Source: CATOSD01 sp034422735 (GTDB taxonomy: Bacteria; Chloroflexota; Dehalococcoidia; Lucifugimonadales; CATOSD01). From it: a DNA stretch of 49,527 nucleotides. The notes beneath the pieces were generated by a model. It was not told the origin of the DNA. It worked only from the letters and a program-made list of their open reading frames with translations, and ran no database searches. Location: contig DAOUJL010000067.1 in the NCBI GenBank assembly GCA_034422735.1, forward strand, positions 1 to 49,527, read 5' to 3'. This document shows, one piece after another, positions 1 to 7,653 of this stretch. Positions within the stretch are counted from its first letter, which is position 1. Every line of letters begins with the position of its first letter. A program made the translations under genes and the position numbers.

Positions 1-8
1 TAAACGCC

Positions 9-1313
9 TTACCCGGTCCGCTCCGCTTCTCCATGCTTGCATCCCCCTGTGGTGTTGCGTAACATTGTACATAGAGCGGGGGTAGGTGTCAAGTATAGTA
101 TATAATTCCCAAAGAAAACAACGGCTGCGAGGACTAAAGAGGCAACAGCTACAACCAGTGCCATCGGAACGGCCCGCACCACATCTTCAACCCTATGCTG
201 GGAGATCACAAGCGCTGCCGCCGTCATCGACACTGAGAGGGCCAAGGCTGCCGTCCAGAACTTGAAGTCCGAAAGCAATAGGCGCGTCTTGGCCAGGAAT
301 GAAAAATCGGTTGGCTCGAAGCGGCCTACTGAAACGGTTGACCACGCTCCGTCAGAGGTACCTACTACGACGCCTTGGATTCCCATGGCAAGCACCAGGT
401 TGCCGCTTCGGTTGTCGTAGACGAGTCCCAACGGACGGGACGAGATCTCCCGTGGTTCGTCTAGCATCTCAGTAGACACCTCTTGCACCCAGATGTTACC
501 GCCCTGTTCCAGGTACTCGGTGGAGTAAACGGCCTCCTCCTGGGCGCCGTCGGCGCTGATCCGCAGCACACGCGGCCCGTTGAGCGTGTAGCGGCCCCTG
601 GGCGTATCCACACTTTCGTTGCCCCAGACAACGCCACCGAGTTCGTGTTCAATGGGGTTCCACGTGAATCCGCCATCAAGACTGTGGTACGTCCCATAGT
701 CCACTTGAGCGAAAACAATTCCATCATCGGAAACGCCGACCTTCTGAACCCCGTAAAGCGGTTCCGGATAGCTCGTCGCCACGCTAGCCAGCGCGGCCAC
801 CCCCGCCACCAGCACCGCCCACCGCAGCCGCATCGCGCCGGCCGCGGGCACCTCCCGCCGCCACACCCACAGCGCGGCGCCCCACGCCAGCGGTATCACC
901 AGCGAGTCCGTCGCGTCCCGCGGAGACCCTGCGGCCCCGCCCGCCAGCGAGATGCCGCGCATGATCCAGTCGTGCACCGGGTCGAACGTGTTGAACGCGG
1001 CGTAGAGCAGCGGCAGCCCGACGTATGCGGCGAGGAACGCCAGCCGCTGCGCGCGGAGGTTGCCCCGCACCGCGAACGCCAGCAGGAACGCCAGCAGCGG
1101 CAGCGCGAAGATGAGCCAGGCGAGGTCGCTCAGTTTGCCGGTGAGCCACGCCTGGGGCCACAGCGCCTTAAGCAGCAGGTCGTTCAGCAGCAGCACGCCC
1201 AGCGCTGCGACAGTCGCGGGGTGCGTCAGCGCGGACTCGGCCCGGCGTCGGAAGTCGCCGTCACCTGCCCAGTATGGCCAGCGTGGTTCGCGCGGTTTGG
1301 AAAGAGGCCTCAT
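9..1313 (-). CDS. Polytopic membrane protein with BNR/beta-propeller-like segment
   Basis: This 434-residue protein has several hydrophobic segments in residues 30-185, a polar middle region (about 190-335), and two more hydrophobic segments near 350-370 and 383-408. The polar part contains phrases such as YHSLDGGFTWNP and GTSDGAWSTVSVG, which resemble sialidase/BNR repeats, where Ser/Asp-x-Asp-Gly-x-x-W blades recur. It is probably an integral membrane protein with an exposed propeller-like domain, but I do not recognise a named family and assign no function. It is transcribed away from the DUF35 gene. A TTGCCA-17-TAGAAT promoter ends about 7 nt before the ATG, so the mRNA may be leaderless. 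The stop codon lies at the very edge of the window. Confidence 0.6.
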   Translation of the reverse strand: MRPLSKPREPRWPYWAGDGDFRRRAESALTHPATVAALGVLLLNDLLLKALWPQAWLTGKLSDLAWLIFALPLLAFLLAFAVRGNLRAQRLAFLAAYVGLPLLYAAFNTFDPVHDWIMRGISLAGGAAGSPRDATDSLVIPLAWGAALWVWRREVPAAGAMRLRWAVLVAGVAALASVATSYPEPLYGVQKVGVSDDGIVFAQVDYGTYHSLDGGFTWNPIEHELGGVVWGNESVDTPRGRYTLNGPRVLRISADGAQEEAVYSTEYLEQGGNIWVQEVSTEMLDEPREISSRPLGLVYDNRSGNLVLAMGIQGVVVGTSDGAWSTVSVGRFEPTDFSFLAKTRLLLSDFKFWTAALALSVSMTAAALVISQHRVEDVVRAVPMALVVAVASLVLAAVVFFGNYILYLTPTPALCTMLRNTTGGCKHGEAERTG

Positions 1314-1319
1314 TGCCGG

Positions 1320-1348
1320 ATTCTAGTTGGCGTTGCGGCGCATGGCAA
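1320..1348 (-). promoter_or_regulatory. Predicted promoter, possibly leaderless
   Basis: On the minus strand TTGCCA (1343-1348) and TAGAAT (1320-1325) are separated by 17 bp. The expected start site falls on the A of the ATG at 1313, leaving no room for a ribosome binding site. Confidence 0.45.
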
Positions 1349-1596
1349 GGACGCAGACCGATTCACCGCCCCCTGACACTCCCCCGGAAGCCCCAACACA
1401 CGCCCGACCACACCCCCGCACCCCGAAAATTCCGTCACTTTCCCGCGCCACCCGTTCTCATCCGTGGCTCACCCATTCTCACCCACGCCCCACCAGTTCC
1501 CATTCGTGCGCCATTTCTCCCCACGATTTCGCCGAATTCCCGCAATTTCGCCAACGGTATTGAAGTGCGCGCACATACGTGCTATTCTCCCACACG

Positions 1597-1673
1597 GTAG
1601 GGGCGGCTTTCAAACCCGCCCGTTTGGGGGTAATGCCTCAGGCAACCGTAGGGGCGTCCCTTGTGGGTGCCCT
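1597..1673. repeat. Two copies of a GTAGGGGCG palindromic repeat
   Basis: Copy 1 (1597-1622) and copy 2 (1648-1673) both begin GTAGGGGCG and end in GCCC, so each is an imperfect inverted repeat of about 26 bp. The hairpin at 6406-6428 has the same GGGGCGGGT...ACCC core. Confidence 0.5.
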
Positions 1674-1916
1674 GCGGCAGCGAAGACACAGCCGGTCGAC
1701 CCGTCCGCATCCTGTCCTCTTCTGCCACGCGGTGTGACGCTTATGCCCTGAATTGCCCAGGCCGGCAGTACAGAATTGCGCAGGTCCGCCAGCGCCCTCA
1801 GCTACGAATCCAACAGAATGGCGCAGAATCGAGCAGTTTTCGACTCCCCGCTCTCGCGGCGATGACGATGGAAGCGGCAGCGAGGGCGGCGCGGGCGGCG
1901 CTCACGGCCCCGCCGG

Positions 1917-1945
1917 TTGGATTCGGGCGCGCTTTGTACTATTAT
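1917..1945 (+). promoter_or_regulatory. Predicted promoter of the DUF35-thiolase pair
   Basis: TTGGAT (1917-1922) and TATTAT (1940-1945) are spaced by 17 bp. This puts a start site near 1952, about 25 nt before the ATG and just ahead of a GGAGGT ribosome binding site at 1962-1967. Confidence 0.45.
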
Positions 1946-1976
1946 CTGTCTCAACCACAATGGAGGTCTTACCGAC

Positions 1977-2387
1977 ATGGTGAAACAGGGCGTTATACCC
2001 GACGAACTTACCAAGCCCTTCTGGGACGCGGCCAACGAGCACCGGCTGGTGATCCAGAACTGCTCGAAGTGCGACCGGCTGCAGAATCCGCCTCTGGAGT
2101 CGTGCTCCGCGTGCGGCTCTGCCGACGGCCTGGAGTGGAAGCAGATGAGCGGCAAGGGCACCATCTACAACTACTGCGTGGTGTACGACTGCCCGATAGC
2201 CTCGCTCCAGGAGGACCAGCCCTTCAACCTGGCCGTGGTCATGCTGGACGAGGACCAGGGCATCCAGATGTACTCCCACCTTCCCGGAGTGCCGATAGAC
2301 GAAGTTCCGGTGGGCGCAGCCGTCGAGGTGGTGTTCGAGGAGACCGCCAACGGCCAGCTCGTGCCTGAATGGAAGGTGGCGGACTGA
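1977..2387 (+). CDS. Zn-ribbon / OB-fold protein (DUF35 family)
   Basis: A 136-residue protein with an N-terminal rubredoxin-like zinc ribbon (CSKC ... CSAC, about residues 24-41) followed by an OB-fold-like beta domain. This is the standard DUF35 architecture. Members of this family partner a thiolase-fold enzyme and shape or bind its acyl-CoA substrate, as in the archaeal acetoacetyl-CoA thiolase/HMG-CoA synthase complex and the steroid side-chain aldolase Ltp2-ChsH2. The thiolase-family gene lies 102 bp downstream on the same strand, which supports that partnership. The ATG at 1977 is preceded by GGAGGT nine bases upstream. An in-frame ATG at 1917 lies within the promoter and was rejected. 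Confidence 0.85.
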   Translation: MVKQGVIPDELTKPFWDAANEHRLVIQNCSKCDRLQNPPLESCSACGSADGLEWKQMSGKGTIYNYCVVYDCPIASLQEDQPFNLAVVMLDEDQGIQMYSHLPGVPIDEVPVGAAVEVVFEETANGQLVPEWKVAD

Positions 2388-2420
2388 GGGAGTATTCCAA
2401 GAAGAGACTTCAGATGGTCC

Positions 2421-2458
2421 TCCTCTCCCTTGACGGGAGAGGATTGAGGTGAGGGTGA
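2421..2458. repeat. CTCTCCC palindromic repeat, copy 1
   Basis: CCTCTCCC-TTGAC-GGGAGAGG followed by GTGAGGGTGA. It belongs to the same family as 24304-24338, 34483-34546, 36909-36927 and 36967-37006, and lies between the DUF35 and thiolase genes. Confidence 0.65.
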
Positions 2459-2489
2459 AAGCGACGCACAACTTTAGGGGGCAACTGAA

Positions 2490-3821
2490 ATGACTACTCA
2501 ATACGCGCCGGAATCGATGTACAGGTCCGTCGAGGGACTGGGCGTCTGGGAGCACAGGGGCAAGGTCGCCGCCGTGGGCATCGGCCACTCGCCCACCTCG
2601 CGCCGCTGGGACGGCAAGGCCGACACCACCGTGGGCGCGGGCGCTATCCTGTCGATGCGCCGCGCGATGGCTGACGCGGGCGTCGATCCCGCCGACGTGG
2701 ACGGCCTGGTGATAGTGCCGGTCACAACCACCGGCGCCCACTGGCCCGAGGACACGCCCATCCCGCAGGATGTGATCGGCGCCTACAACCAGACCGACGA
2801 CCCGCTGGACGGGCTCGGACAGCTCAGCGCCGACTGGCTCGAGATCAACATGCCCGAGCTCACCAACGTCAAGTACAAGGTGCACGCGCCCGGCTGCATG
2901 TCCGCGGCGCTGACTGTAGCGGCGCAGGCCATCGGCGACGGCCTCGCAAAGACCTGCCTGGTGGTCAAGGGCTGGCACAACCTGGAGGGCCGCTACAACC
3001 ACGGAGGCATCAGCGGGGCGAGCGAAGTGCCCGGGTCCTTCGCCATCGGAGCCGGACGCTCCATCTGGGGGCCGCCCGGCTGCTACGGCACGGCGCTCCA
3101 GTTCGCCGAGTACTGCCGCAAGTACGGCAAGCATCACGACATGCTGGCCCCATTCATGGAGAACTCCCGCCGCAACGGGCTGATGTTCCCCGAGGGCTAC
3201 TGGGCGCAGCACAGGCCGGAGCCGCTGCCGCCCGAAGACTACCTGAGCGCGCGCTGGATCGCCAAGCCCGCCAACCTGTTCGACAACGACATACCCATCA
3301 TGTGCACGGCGGCGTACCTGTTTACCACCGCCGAGCGCGCCCAGGACATGCGCCAGAAGCCGGTGTACATACTCGGCCACGCCTCCAGCCGCGGCGCCAC
3401 GCGCAGCCTGACCCCCACGCTGGCCGAGGTTGAGGCGGAGTGCGCCAGCACCGGCCGGAAGATCCTGGAGGCCGCCGGAATCACCGCGGACGACCTGTCG
3501 TTCGAGAACATGTACGATGGCTTCGTGCAGTTCCACCAGTTCCACATCGAGGGTATCGGCTACCGCGGCATGAAGCAGGGCGACGCGCTGGACTTCTACC
3601 AGGGCGACATCAGCATCGAGGGGCCGGACCCCATCATGCCCAGCGGCGGCAACATCGGCGGCGGGCGCAGCCGCTTCTGGATGCACACCGACTCCATCCA
3701 GCAGATCCAGCAGCGCGCCGGCGCGCGCCAGGTAACAGGCGTGAAGCCCGAGGTCGCCGTCTCCGGCGGCCCCATGCCCTTCGGCGGCAACTTCACAGTC
3801 TGGAGCGCAACCCCGGACTAG
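2490..3821 (+). CDS. Thiolase-family protein (lipid-transfer/SCP-x-like, DUF35 partner)
   Basis: A 443-residue thiolase-fold protein. The nucleophile-loop cysteine is in HAPGCMSAALTVAAQAIGDG (Cys136). The C-terminal half has the glycine-rich loops SGGNIGGGRS and SGGPMPFGGNF. The classic GHP histidine motif of degradative thiolases is not evident, so this is the non-canonical lipid-transfer-protein type. Such proteins act with a DUF35 subunit on acyl-CoA substrates, catalysing either Claisen condensation/thiolysis or retro-aldol cleavage. The DUF35 gene directly upstream fits this. Start is ATG 2490 behind a G-rich site about ten bases upstream. Substrate and direction cannot be read from sequence. 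An acetyl-CoA acetyltransferase label would overstate the evidence. Confidence 0.85.
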   Translation: MTTQYAPESMYRSVEGLGVWEHRGKVAAVGIGHSPTSRRWDGKADTTVGAGAILSMRRAMADAGVDPADVDGLVIVPVTTTGAHWPEDTPIPQDVIGAYNQTDDPLDGLGQLSADWLEINMPELTNVKYKVHAPGCMSAALTVAAQAIGDGLAKTCLVVKGWHNLEGRYNHGGISGASEVPGSFAIGAGRSIWGPPGCYGTALQFAEYCRKYGKHHDMLAPFMENSRRNGLMFPEGYWAQHRPEPLPPEDYLSARWIAKPANLFDNDIPIMCTAAYLFTTAERAQDMRQKPVYILGHASSRGATRSLTPTLAEVEAECASTGRKILEAAGITADDLSFENMYDGFVQFHQFHIEGIGYRGMKQGDALDFYQGDISIEGPDPIMPSGGNIGGGRSRFWMHTDSIQQIQQRAGARQVTGVKPEVAVSGGPMPFGGNFTVWSATPD

Positions 3822-3859
3822 GGGGCATCCCAGCCCCAGCTAAAGTGCGGTCAAGGAAT

Positions 3860-3892
3860 CCTGTAGAGCGGGGTGAAACTCCGCTCTACAGG
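3860..3892. repeat. Perfect 12-bp inverted repeat
   Basis: CCTGTAGAGCGG (3860-3871) and CCGCTCTACAGG (3881-3892) flank a 9-nt loop. It lies 38 bp after the thiolase stop and may act as a transcript-end hairpin, though no T-run follows. It could equally be a member of a dispersed palindrome family. Confidence 0.6.
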
Positions 3893-3958
3893 GGATGCGG
3901 CGAACGTAGATGAGAGGCCCAAGACCCCACGGCTGAAACCCGACTCTGGGAGAAACCT

Positions 3959-4606
3959 GTGGTCGATGAAGCAAACACTACCGGTATCGTTTACATCCTT
4001 AGCAATGTAGCGATGGACGGCTACATCAAAATCGGCATAACCCGCGGGGATTCACCGAAGCACGTTCAGGAGCGAATGAAGAGTCTGGACAGCACTGGAG
4101 TGCCCCGTGCTTTTGACTGCGAGTATGCGGCTGTAGTTGCGAATTACGACCGAGTGGAAAGTGCACTACACGTTGCATTCGGAGACTTTCGGGTCAGGGA
4201 GAATCGAGAGTTCTTTGAAGGCATTGCGCCTTTCAGAGTAAAGGCGGTTCTGAAGTTACACGAAATCAAGGATGTAACGCCAAGGGCGACCGACAAAGTT
4301 ACGAATCTTGAAGATGCCTCCGAGAAAGAAAGGCAGCCAAAGAGACCTGCTCTCAAGTTTTCAATGGTTGAAATCCCGATAGGAGCGTCTTTGCAATGGG
4401 CGGACGACCCGGGAATAAGGTGCACAGTCACGGAACGCAATCGCGTGTTGTACGAAGGGAATACCTACTCCCTATCAGGACTGGCTAAAGAACTTAAGGG
4501 GATGACAAACACGCCTGCGGGGCCTCTGTATTGGCTGTACGAGGAAGAAACACTGGCCGAACGTAGGCGCCGCTTTGAAGAGGAGGGAGGCGATGATGAA
4601 GAGTAG
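3959..4606 (+). CDS. GIY-YIG-type (T5orf172-like) nuclease domain protein
   Basis: A 215-residue protein beginning with a GIY-YIG-like core: GIVYILSN at residues 9-16 and YIKIGITR at 22-29, then a conserved-looking ERMKSL helix and REFFEG. This resembles the T5orf172/MUG113 branch of GIY-YIG nucleases. After an acidic/basic linker (about 110-130) there is a second small domain containing VLYEGNTYSLSGLAKEL and a Trp, which resembles DNA-modification-associated (RAMA-type) modules. Start is GTG 3959 with GGGAG six bases upstream. Its base composition is visibly lower in GC than neighbouring genes, suggesting transfer. A defence or repair role is possible but not shown. No methyltransferase partner is adjacent. 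Confidence 0.65.
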   Translation: MVDEANTTGIVYILSNVAMDGYIKIGITRGDSPKHVQERMKSLDSTGVPRAFDCEYAAVVANYDRVESALHVAFGDFRVRENREFFEGIAPFRVKAVLKLHEIKDVTPRATDKVTNLEDASEKERQPKRPALKFSMVEIPIGASLQWADDPGIRCTVTERNRVLYEGNTYSLSGLAKELKGMTNTPAGPLYWLYEEETLAERRRRFEEEGGDDEE

Positions 4607-4784
4607 CATGCCGGTGTTCTGATTCACGCCTGCTCGCTTGGGATGTTTAGGCACACGGTGCTTATCTGGTCCCTGCCCATTCGATCCCCTCGCTGATCCG
4701 CCAAGACTGTGCATTGCCAAGATAATCAAGAGGATATGAACACTTACTCCGCGCGGAGTCTGAATTGAAGAGGAAGAACACCGC

Positions 4785-5129
4785 TTGATACTCATAAGCT
4801 ACGACATCGACGGTACGTTGGAGGTGGGCGACCCGCCCGGGCCGCTGACCATGGAGATGGTGCGAATCACCAAGCAGAAGGGCTTTCTGATTGGAAGCTG
4901 CTCGGACCGGCCCCCAAGCAGGCAGCGCGCCATGTGGGAGGAGTACCAGATCGAGGCCGACTTCGTGTCGCCCAAGCACATGCTCGCCGAGGTCAAGACG
5001 AAGTTCGAGGCGGACGCCTACGTCCACATCGGTGACCGCGAGGACCTGGACCGGCAGATGGCGCTGAAGGCAGGGTTCGACTTCCTCTGGCCGGACGAGG
5101 CGGCCGCGAAGGACTGGTTCGTGGCTTAG
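4785..5129 (+). CDS. Small HAD-like protein
   Basis: A 114-residue protein starting with YDIDGT, which matches HAD motif I (DxDGT). It ends with HIGDREDLDRQMALKAGFDF, which resembles HAD motif IV around the metal-binding Asp pair. The cap domain is missing and the protein is about half the usual HAD length, so it may be a minimal HAD phosphatase or a phage/plasmid-type HAD. Start is TTG 4785, with an AGAGGA-like site upstream. It is convergent with the MFS gene, with only 7 bp between the stops. The 178 bp upstream shows no other gene. Confidence 0.6.
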   Translation: MILISYDIDGTLEVGDPPGPLTMEMVRITKQKGFLIGSCSDRPPSRQRAMWEEYQIEADFVSPKHMLAEVKTKFEADAYVHIGDREDLDRQMALKAGFDFLWPDEAAAKDWFVA

Positions 5130-5136
5130 GTGGGGC

Positions 5137-6369
5137 TCATGCGGCGTCCGCCTGCGTGGGCTCGGTCCTGCCCGACGCCCTGTTGTACTGCCGGATCACC
5201 CGCCGCGAGACGCGCAGGCCGTTGAGGGTCAGCACGGAGCCGCCTATGGCTATCGCGACGGGAGCGCTGAGCAGGGCGGCTATGCTGCCGGTGTAGAAAC
5301 CGGAGAATCCGGTCATGCCCCAGGTGAACGACTGTATGCTCATCACTCGACCCCGCATGTCGTGGGGCACGGCGCTCTGCAGCACCGTTATGAGCGTCGT
5401 CTCGTACAGCACTCCCGAGCCGTAGGCTCCCACGAGCAGCACGAGCGAGAGCGGCAACCAGGGTGACGCCGCGAACAGCACCAGGCACGCGCCGAAGCCC
5501 ATGTACCCGAAAACCAGCAACCGTCCCCCGTTGCGCCCCTCGCCGAGCGCCGACAGCGTGAGCGACGATATGAGCGCGCCCGCGCTACCCGCCGAGAACA
5601 TGTAGCCCAGCCCGGTTGGGCCGACGTCCAGCACCTTGCCCGCCATCACCGGCATCATGGTCTCGTGCGACCAGCCGAACACCTCCGACGACAGCATCAT
5701 CAGAATGAGCAGGCGTATCTGGGGCGTGCCCAGCGTGTAGCGGACGCCCTCCTTGAGGTCTGCGAGCGGAGAGGTGTCGCGCTTTTCGCCTGCCGCCCCA
5801 AAGCCGCGCAAGAACACCATGAGGACGCCGGACATCACGAGCGCGACGACCATGACGACGTATATCCAGCCGATGCCGAACGAGTCCACGGCCGGGCCGG
5901 CCACCAGCGGCACGGTTATGCCGGCGGTGGTCATAGCCGCGAAGTTGGCCGCGTTGGCCTTGAGCAGGTTCTCGCGGCCCGCCACGTCCAGCACTAGCGT
6001 CATGCGCGCCGGCAGCTTGACGGCCATCAGCATGCCGTCCGCGAGCGCGGTCGCCAGGATGTGCCAGAGCTCGATGCGGTCGGTGAACACCAGCAGCGCG
6101 ACACCGGCGAACACAGCCGCCTGGACCGTCTGCGACACGATGAACAGCGCGCGGCGGTCCAGGCGGTCGGCCATCACGCCGGCGAAACCGGAGCACAGCA
6201 TCATGCCCAGCCCCGCCATGCCGGCCGTGGCGCCCACCCAAAACGCGGAGTCGGTGACCAGCAGGGCCAGCCAGCCGTGCGCCAGGATGTACAGCGTGAT
6301 ACCGATGTCGCTGAACAGGCCCGAGATCAACAGCAGGCGGAACTTGGGGTTGCGTACGAGAAGAGTCAT
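5137..6369 (-). CDS. MFS transporter (MFS_3/EntS-like)
   Basis: A 410-residue polytopic protein with about 12 hydrophobic segments. The loop between segments 2 and 3 reads GVMADRLDRRALF, matching the MFS motif A (GxxxDRxGRR). The overall pattern (N-terminal RNPKFRLLL, then GLFSDIG) is that of the MFS_3 group, which contains drug and siderophore exporters such as EntS. Substrate is unknown. The gene stands alone, with threonine aldolase upstream on the same strand 119 bp away and a hairpin in between. No clear ribosome binding site precedes the ATG at 6369. Confidence 0.8.
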   Translation of the reverse strand: MTLLVRNPKFRLLLISGLFSDIGITLYILAHGWLALLVTDSAFWVGATAGMAGLGMMLCSGFAGVMADRLDRRALFIVSQTVQAAVFAGVALLVFTDRIELWHILATALADGMLMAVKLPARMTLVLDVAGRENLLKANAANFAAMTTAGITVPLVAGPAVDSFGIGWIYVVMVVALVMSGVLMVFLRGFGAAGEKRDTSPLADLKEGVRYTLGTPQIRLLILMMLSSEVFGWSHETMMPVMAGKVLDVGPTGLGYMFSAGSAGALISSLTLSALGEGRNGGRLLVFGYMGFGACLVLFAASPWLPLSLVLLVGAYGSGVLYETTLITVLQSAVPHDMRGRVMSIQSFTWGMTGFSGFYTGSIAALLSAPVAIAIGGSVLTLNGLRVSRRVIRQYNRASGRTEPTQADAA

Positions 6370-6396
6370 GGCAGGCGTCGCAAAGCGTCAGATGCA

Positions 6397-6405
6397 ATAG
6401 TAACA
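6397..6405 (-). promoter_or_regulatory. Predicted extended -10 promoter of the MFS gene
   Basis: On the minus strand TGT-TACTAT forms an extended -10, about 28 bp before the start codon. The hairpin at 6406-6428 occupies the spacer. Confidence 0.35.
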
Positions 6406-6428
6406 GGGGCGGGTCTTAGACCCACCCC
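6406..6428. repeat. GGGGCGGGTCT hairpin
   Basis: GGGGCGGGTCT (6406-6416) and AGACCCACCCC (6418-6428) form an 11-bp inverted repeat with one mismatch. It is similar in core to the 1597-1673 repeats. It could end the threonine aldolase transcript or affect the MFS promoter. Confidence 0.5.
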
Positions 6429-6488
6429 CGAAGAAAGTGCCAGTTGGATAATGCCAGAGGCAGCGGAGCGGGGCATCCCGCGCCGCGC

Positions 6489-7529
6489 CTAGTCCTTGGC
6501 GTATTCTCGGAAGACCGAGTCCACCACGTCCACGGCGTAGTCTACGTCCTCGGCGGTGATGCCGTAGTGGGTGACGAACCTCCACCGGCGCGCGGGCGAG
6601 CCGCCCTTCACGCCGCGTTCGTTGATTCTGCGGGCCAGTTCGACGGGATCTCCGCGCTCGATCTCGAAGAAGACGAGGTTCGTGGGAAGCGCGTCGGGGT
6701 CGATGGAAACACCGGGCACCTGGGCGAGCCCCTGCGCCAGTCTGCGCGCGTTGGCGTGGTCTTCGGCCATGCGCTCGACCATGCTGTCGAGGGCGACGAT
6801 GCCGGCGGCGGCGATGACGCCGACCTGCCTCATGCTGCCGCCCACCATCTTGCGCCACCTGCGCGCCCGCTCGATGAACTCGTTGCTGCCGCACACCACC
6901 GAGCCGATGGGAACGCTCAGCCCCTTCGACAGGCAGAAGGTCACGCTGTCGGCGTCCTTGACGAGCTCGGACACGGGCGTCTCCAGGCTGACGGCGGCGT
7001 TGAAGATGCGCGCGCCGTCTATGTGCAGCGGAATATCGTTGCGATGAGCGACCTCCGCGATGGTGCGAGTGTCCTCGGGCGTCAGCGTCGCGCCGCCGCA
7101 GGCGTTGTGGGTGTTCTCCAGCGCGATCATCGCGGTGCGCGGAAAGTGTACGTCGTTGGGGCGTATCGCCGCCTCCACCTCGTCGGGGTCGAGCATACCG
7201 CGGTTGTCGTTCGGTATGGTGTGGAAGGAGATGCCTCCCAGCGCCGACGCGCCGCCCGCCTCGCTGCGGAAGATGTGGGACTTGTCGCCCAGGATGATGT
7301 CATCGCCGCGCTGCGCGTGCGTGAGAGTCGACACGAGGTTGCCCATGGTGCCGCTCGCCACGAACATGCCCGCCTCCTTGCCCAGGCGCTCAGCGGCCAT
7401 CGCCTCCAGGCGATTCAGCGTAGGGTCTTCGCCGTAGACGTCGTCACCGACCTCGGCCTCGGCCATGGCCCGGCGCATCTCCGGCGTGGGGTGGGTTACG
7501 GTGTCGCTGCGCAGGTCTACGATTCGCAA
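6489..7529 (-). CDS. ltaE: Low-specificity L-threonine aldolase
   Basis: A 346-residue PLP enzyme of fold type I. It starts with the family-typical IVDLRSDTVTHPTPEMRRAM. It has HIDGAR at 169-174 (Asp171 would contact the PLP pyridine nitrogen) and CLSKGLSVPIGS with Lys202 as the Schiff-base lysine. The family cleaves threonine or allo-threonine to glycine and acetaldehyde. Length is normal. The start is TTG 7529, preceded by AAGGAGGA, an excellent ribosome binding site. An extended -10 lies at 7592-7600. It is divergent from the alpha/beta hydrolase genes. Confidence 0.92.
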   Translation of the reverse strand: MRIVDLRSDTVTHPTPEMRRAMAEAEVGDDVYGEDPTLNRLEAMAAERLGKEAGMFVASGTMGNLVSTLTHAQRGDDIILGDKSHIFRSEAGGASALGGISFHTIPNDNRGMLDPDEVEAAIRPNDVHFPRTAMIALENTHNACGGATLTPEDTRTIAEVAHRNDIPLHIDGARIFNAAVSLETPVSELVKDADSVTFCLSKGLSVPIGSVVCGSNEFIERARRWRKMVGGSMRQVGVIAAAGIVALDSMVERMAEDHANARRLAQGLAQVPGVSIDPDALPTNLVFFEIERGDPVELARRINERGVKGGSPARRWRFVTHYGITAEDVDYAVDVVDSVFREYAKD

Positions 7530-7591
7530 GGTTCCTCCTTAGGGCGGGGCCGTGGTTGGGGCTCGCTCGCGCGGGCTTCGAGGCTGGAATG

Positions 7592-7600
7592 ATTCTAGCA
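7592..7600 (-). promoter_or_regulatory. Extended -10 promoter of ltaE
   Basis: TGC-TAGAAT on the minus strand, the same TGC-TAtAAT form found upstream of the CCA-adding enzyme and prs genes. No good -35 is visible. Confidence 0.45.
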
Positions 7601-7606
7601 CACTGC

Positions 7607-7635
7607 TTGCCAAACGCCATAGCGTCTCATAACAT
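7607..7635 (+). promoter_or_regulatory. Predicted promoter of the hydrolase-fumC cluster
   Basis: TTGCCA (7607-7612), 17-bp spacer, TAACAT (7630-7635). The start site would be about 12 nt before the ATG at 7654. It is back to back with the ltaE promoter. Confidence 0.4.
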
Positions 7636-7653
7636 GCGGGGCGAGACTCAGCT

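Larger units (their letters stand above)
1314..1976. other. Long intergenic region with C-rich stretch and repeats
   Basis: I see no convincing gene in these 660 bases. Roughly 1375-1530 is strongly C-rich on the plus strand with short recurring CCCATTC/TTCTCA-like words. 1597-1673 holds two copies of a GTAGGGGCG repeat. 1917-1945 is the promoter of the next gene. Apparent reading frames here lack codon character and ribosome binding sites. Confidence 0.6.

Noticed and set aside
483..1376. Long plus-strand open frame opposite the first gene
   Set aside because: Arg/His/Gln-rich translation without family blocks, a shadow of the membrane protein on the other strand.
1902..3686. 594-codon minus-strand open frame across the DUF35 and thiolase genes
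   Set aside because: It is antisense to two recognisable genes and crosses their intergenic repeat; GC-rich codon structure opens such frames.
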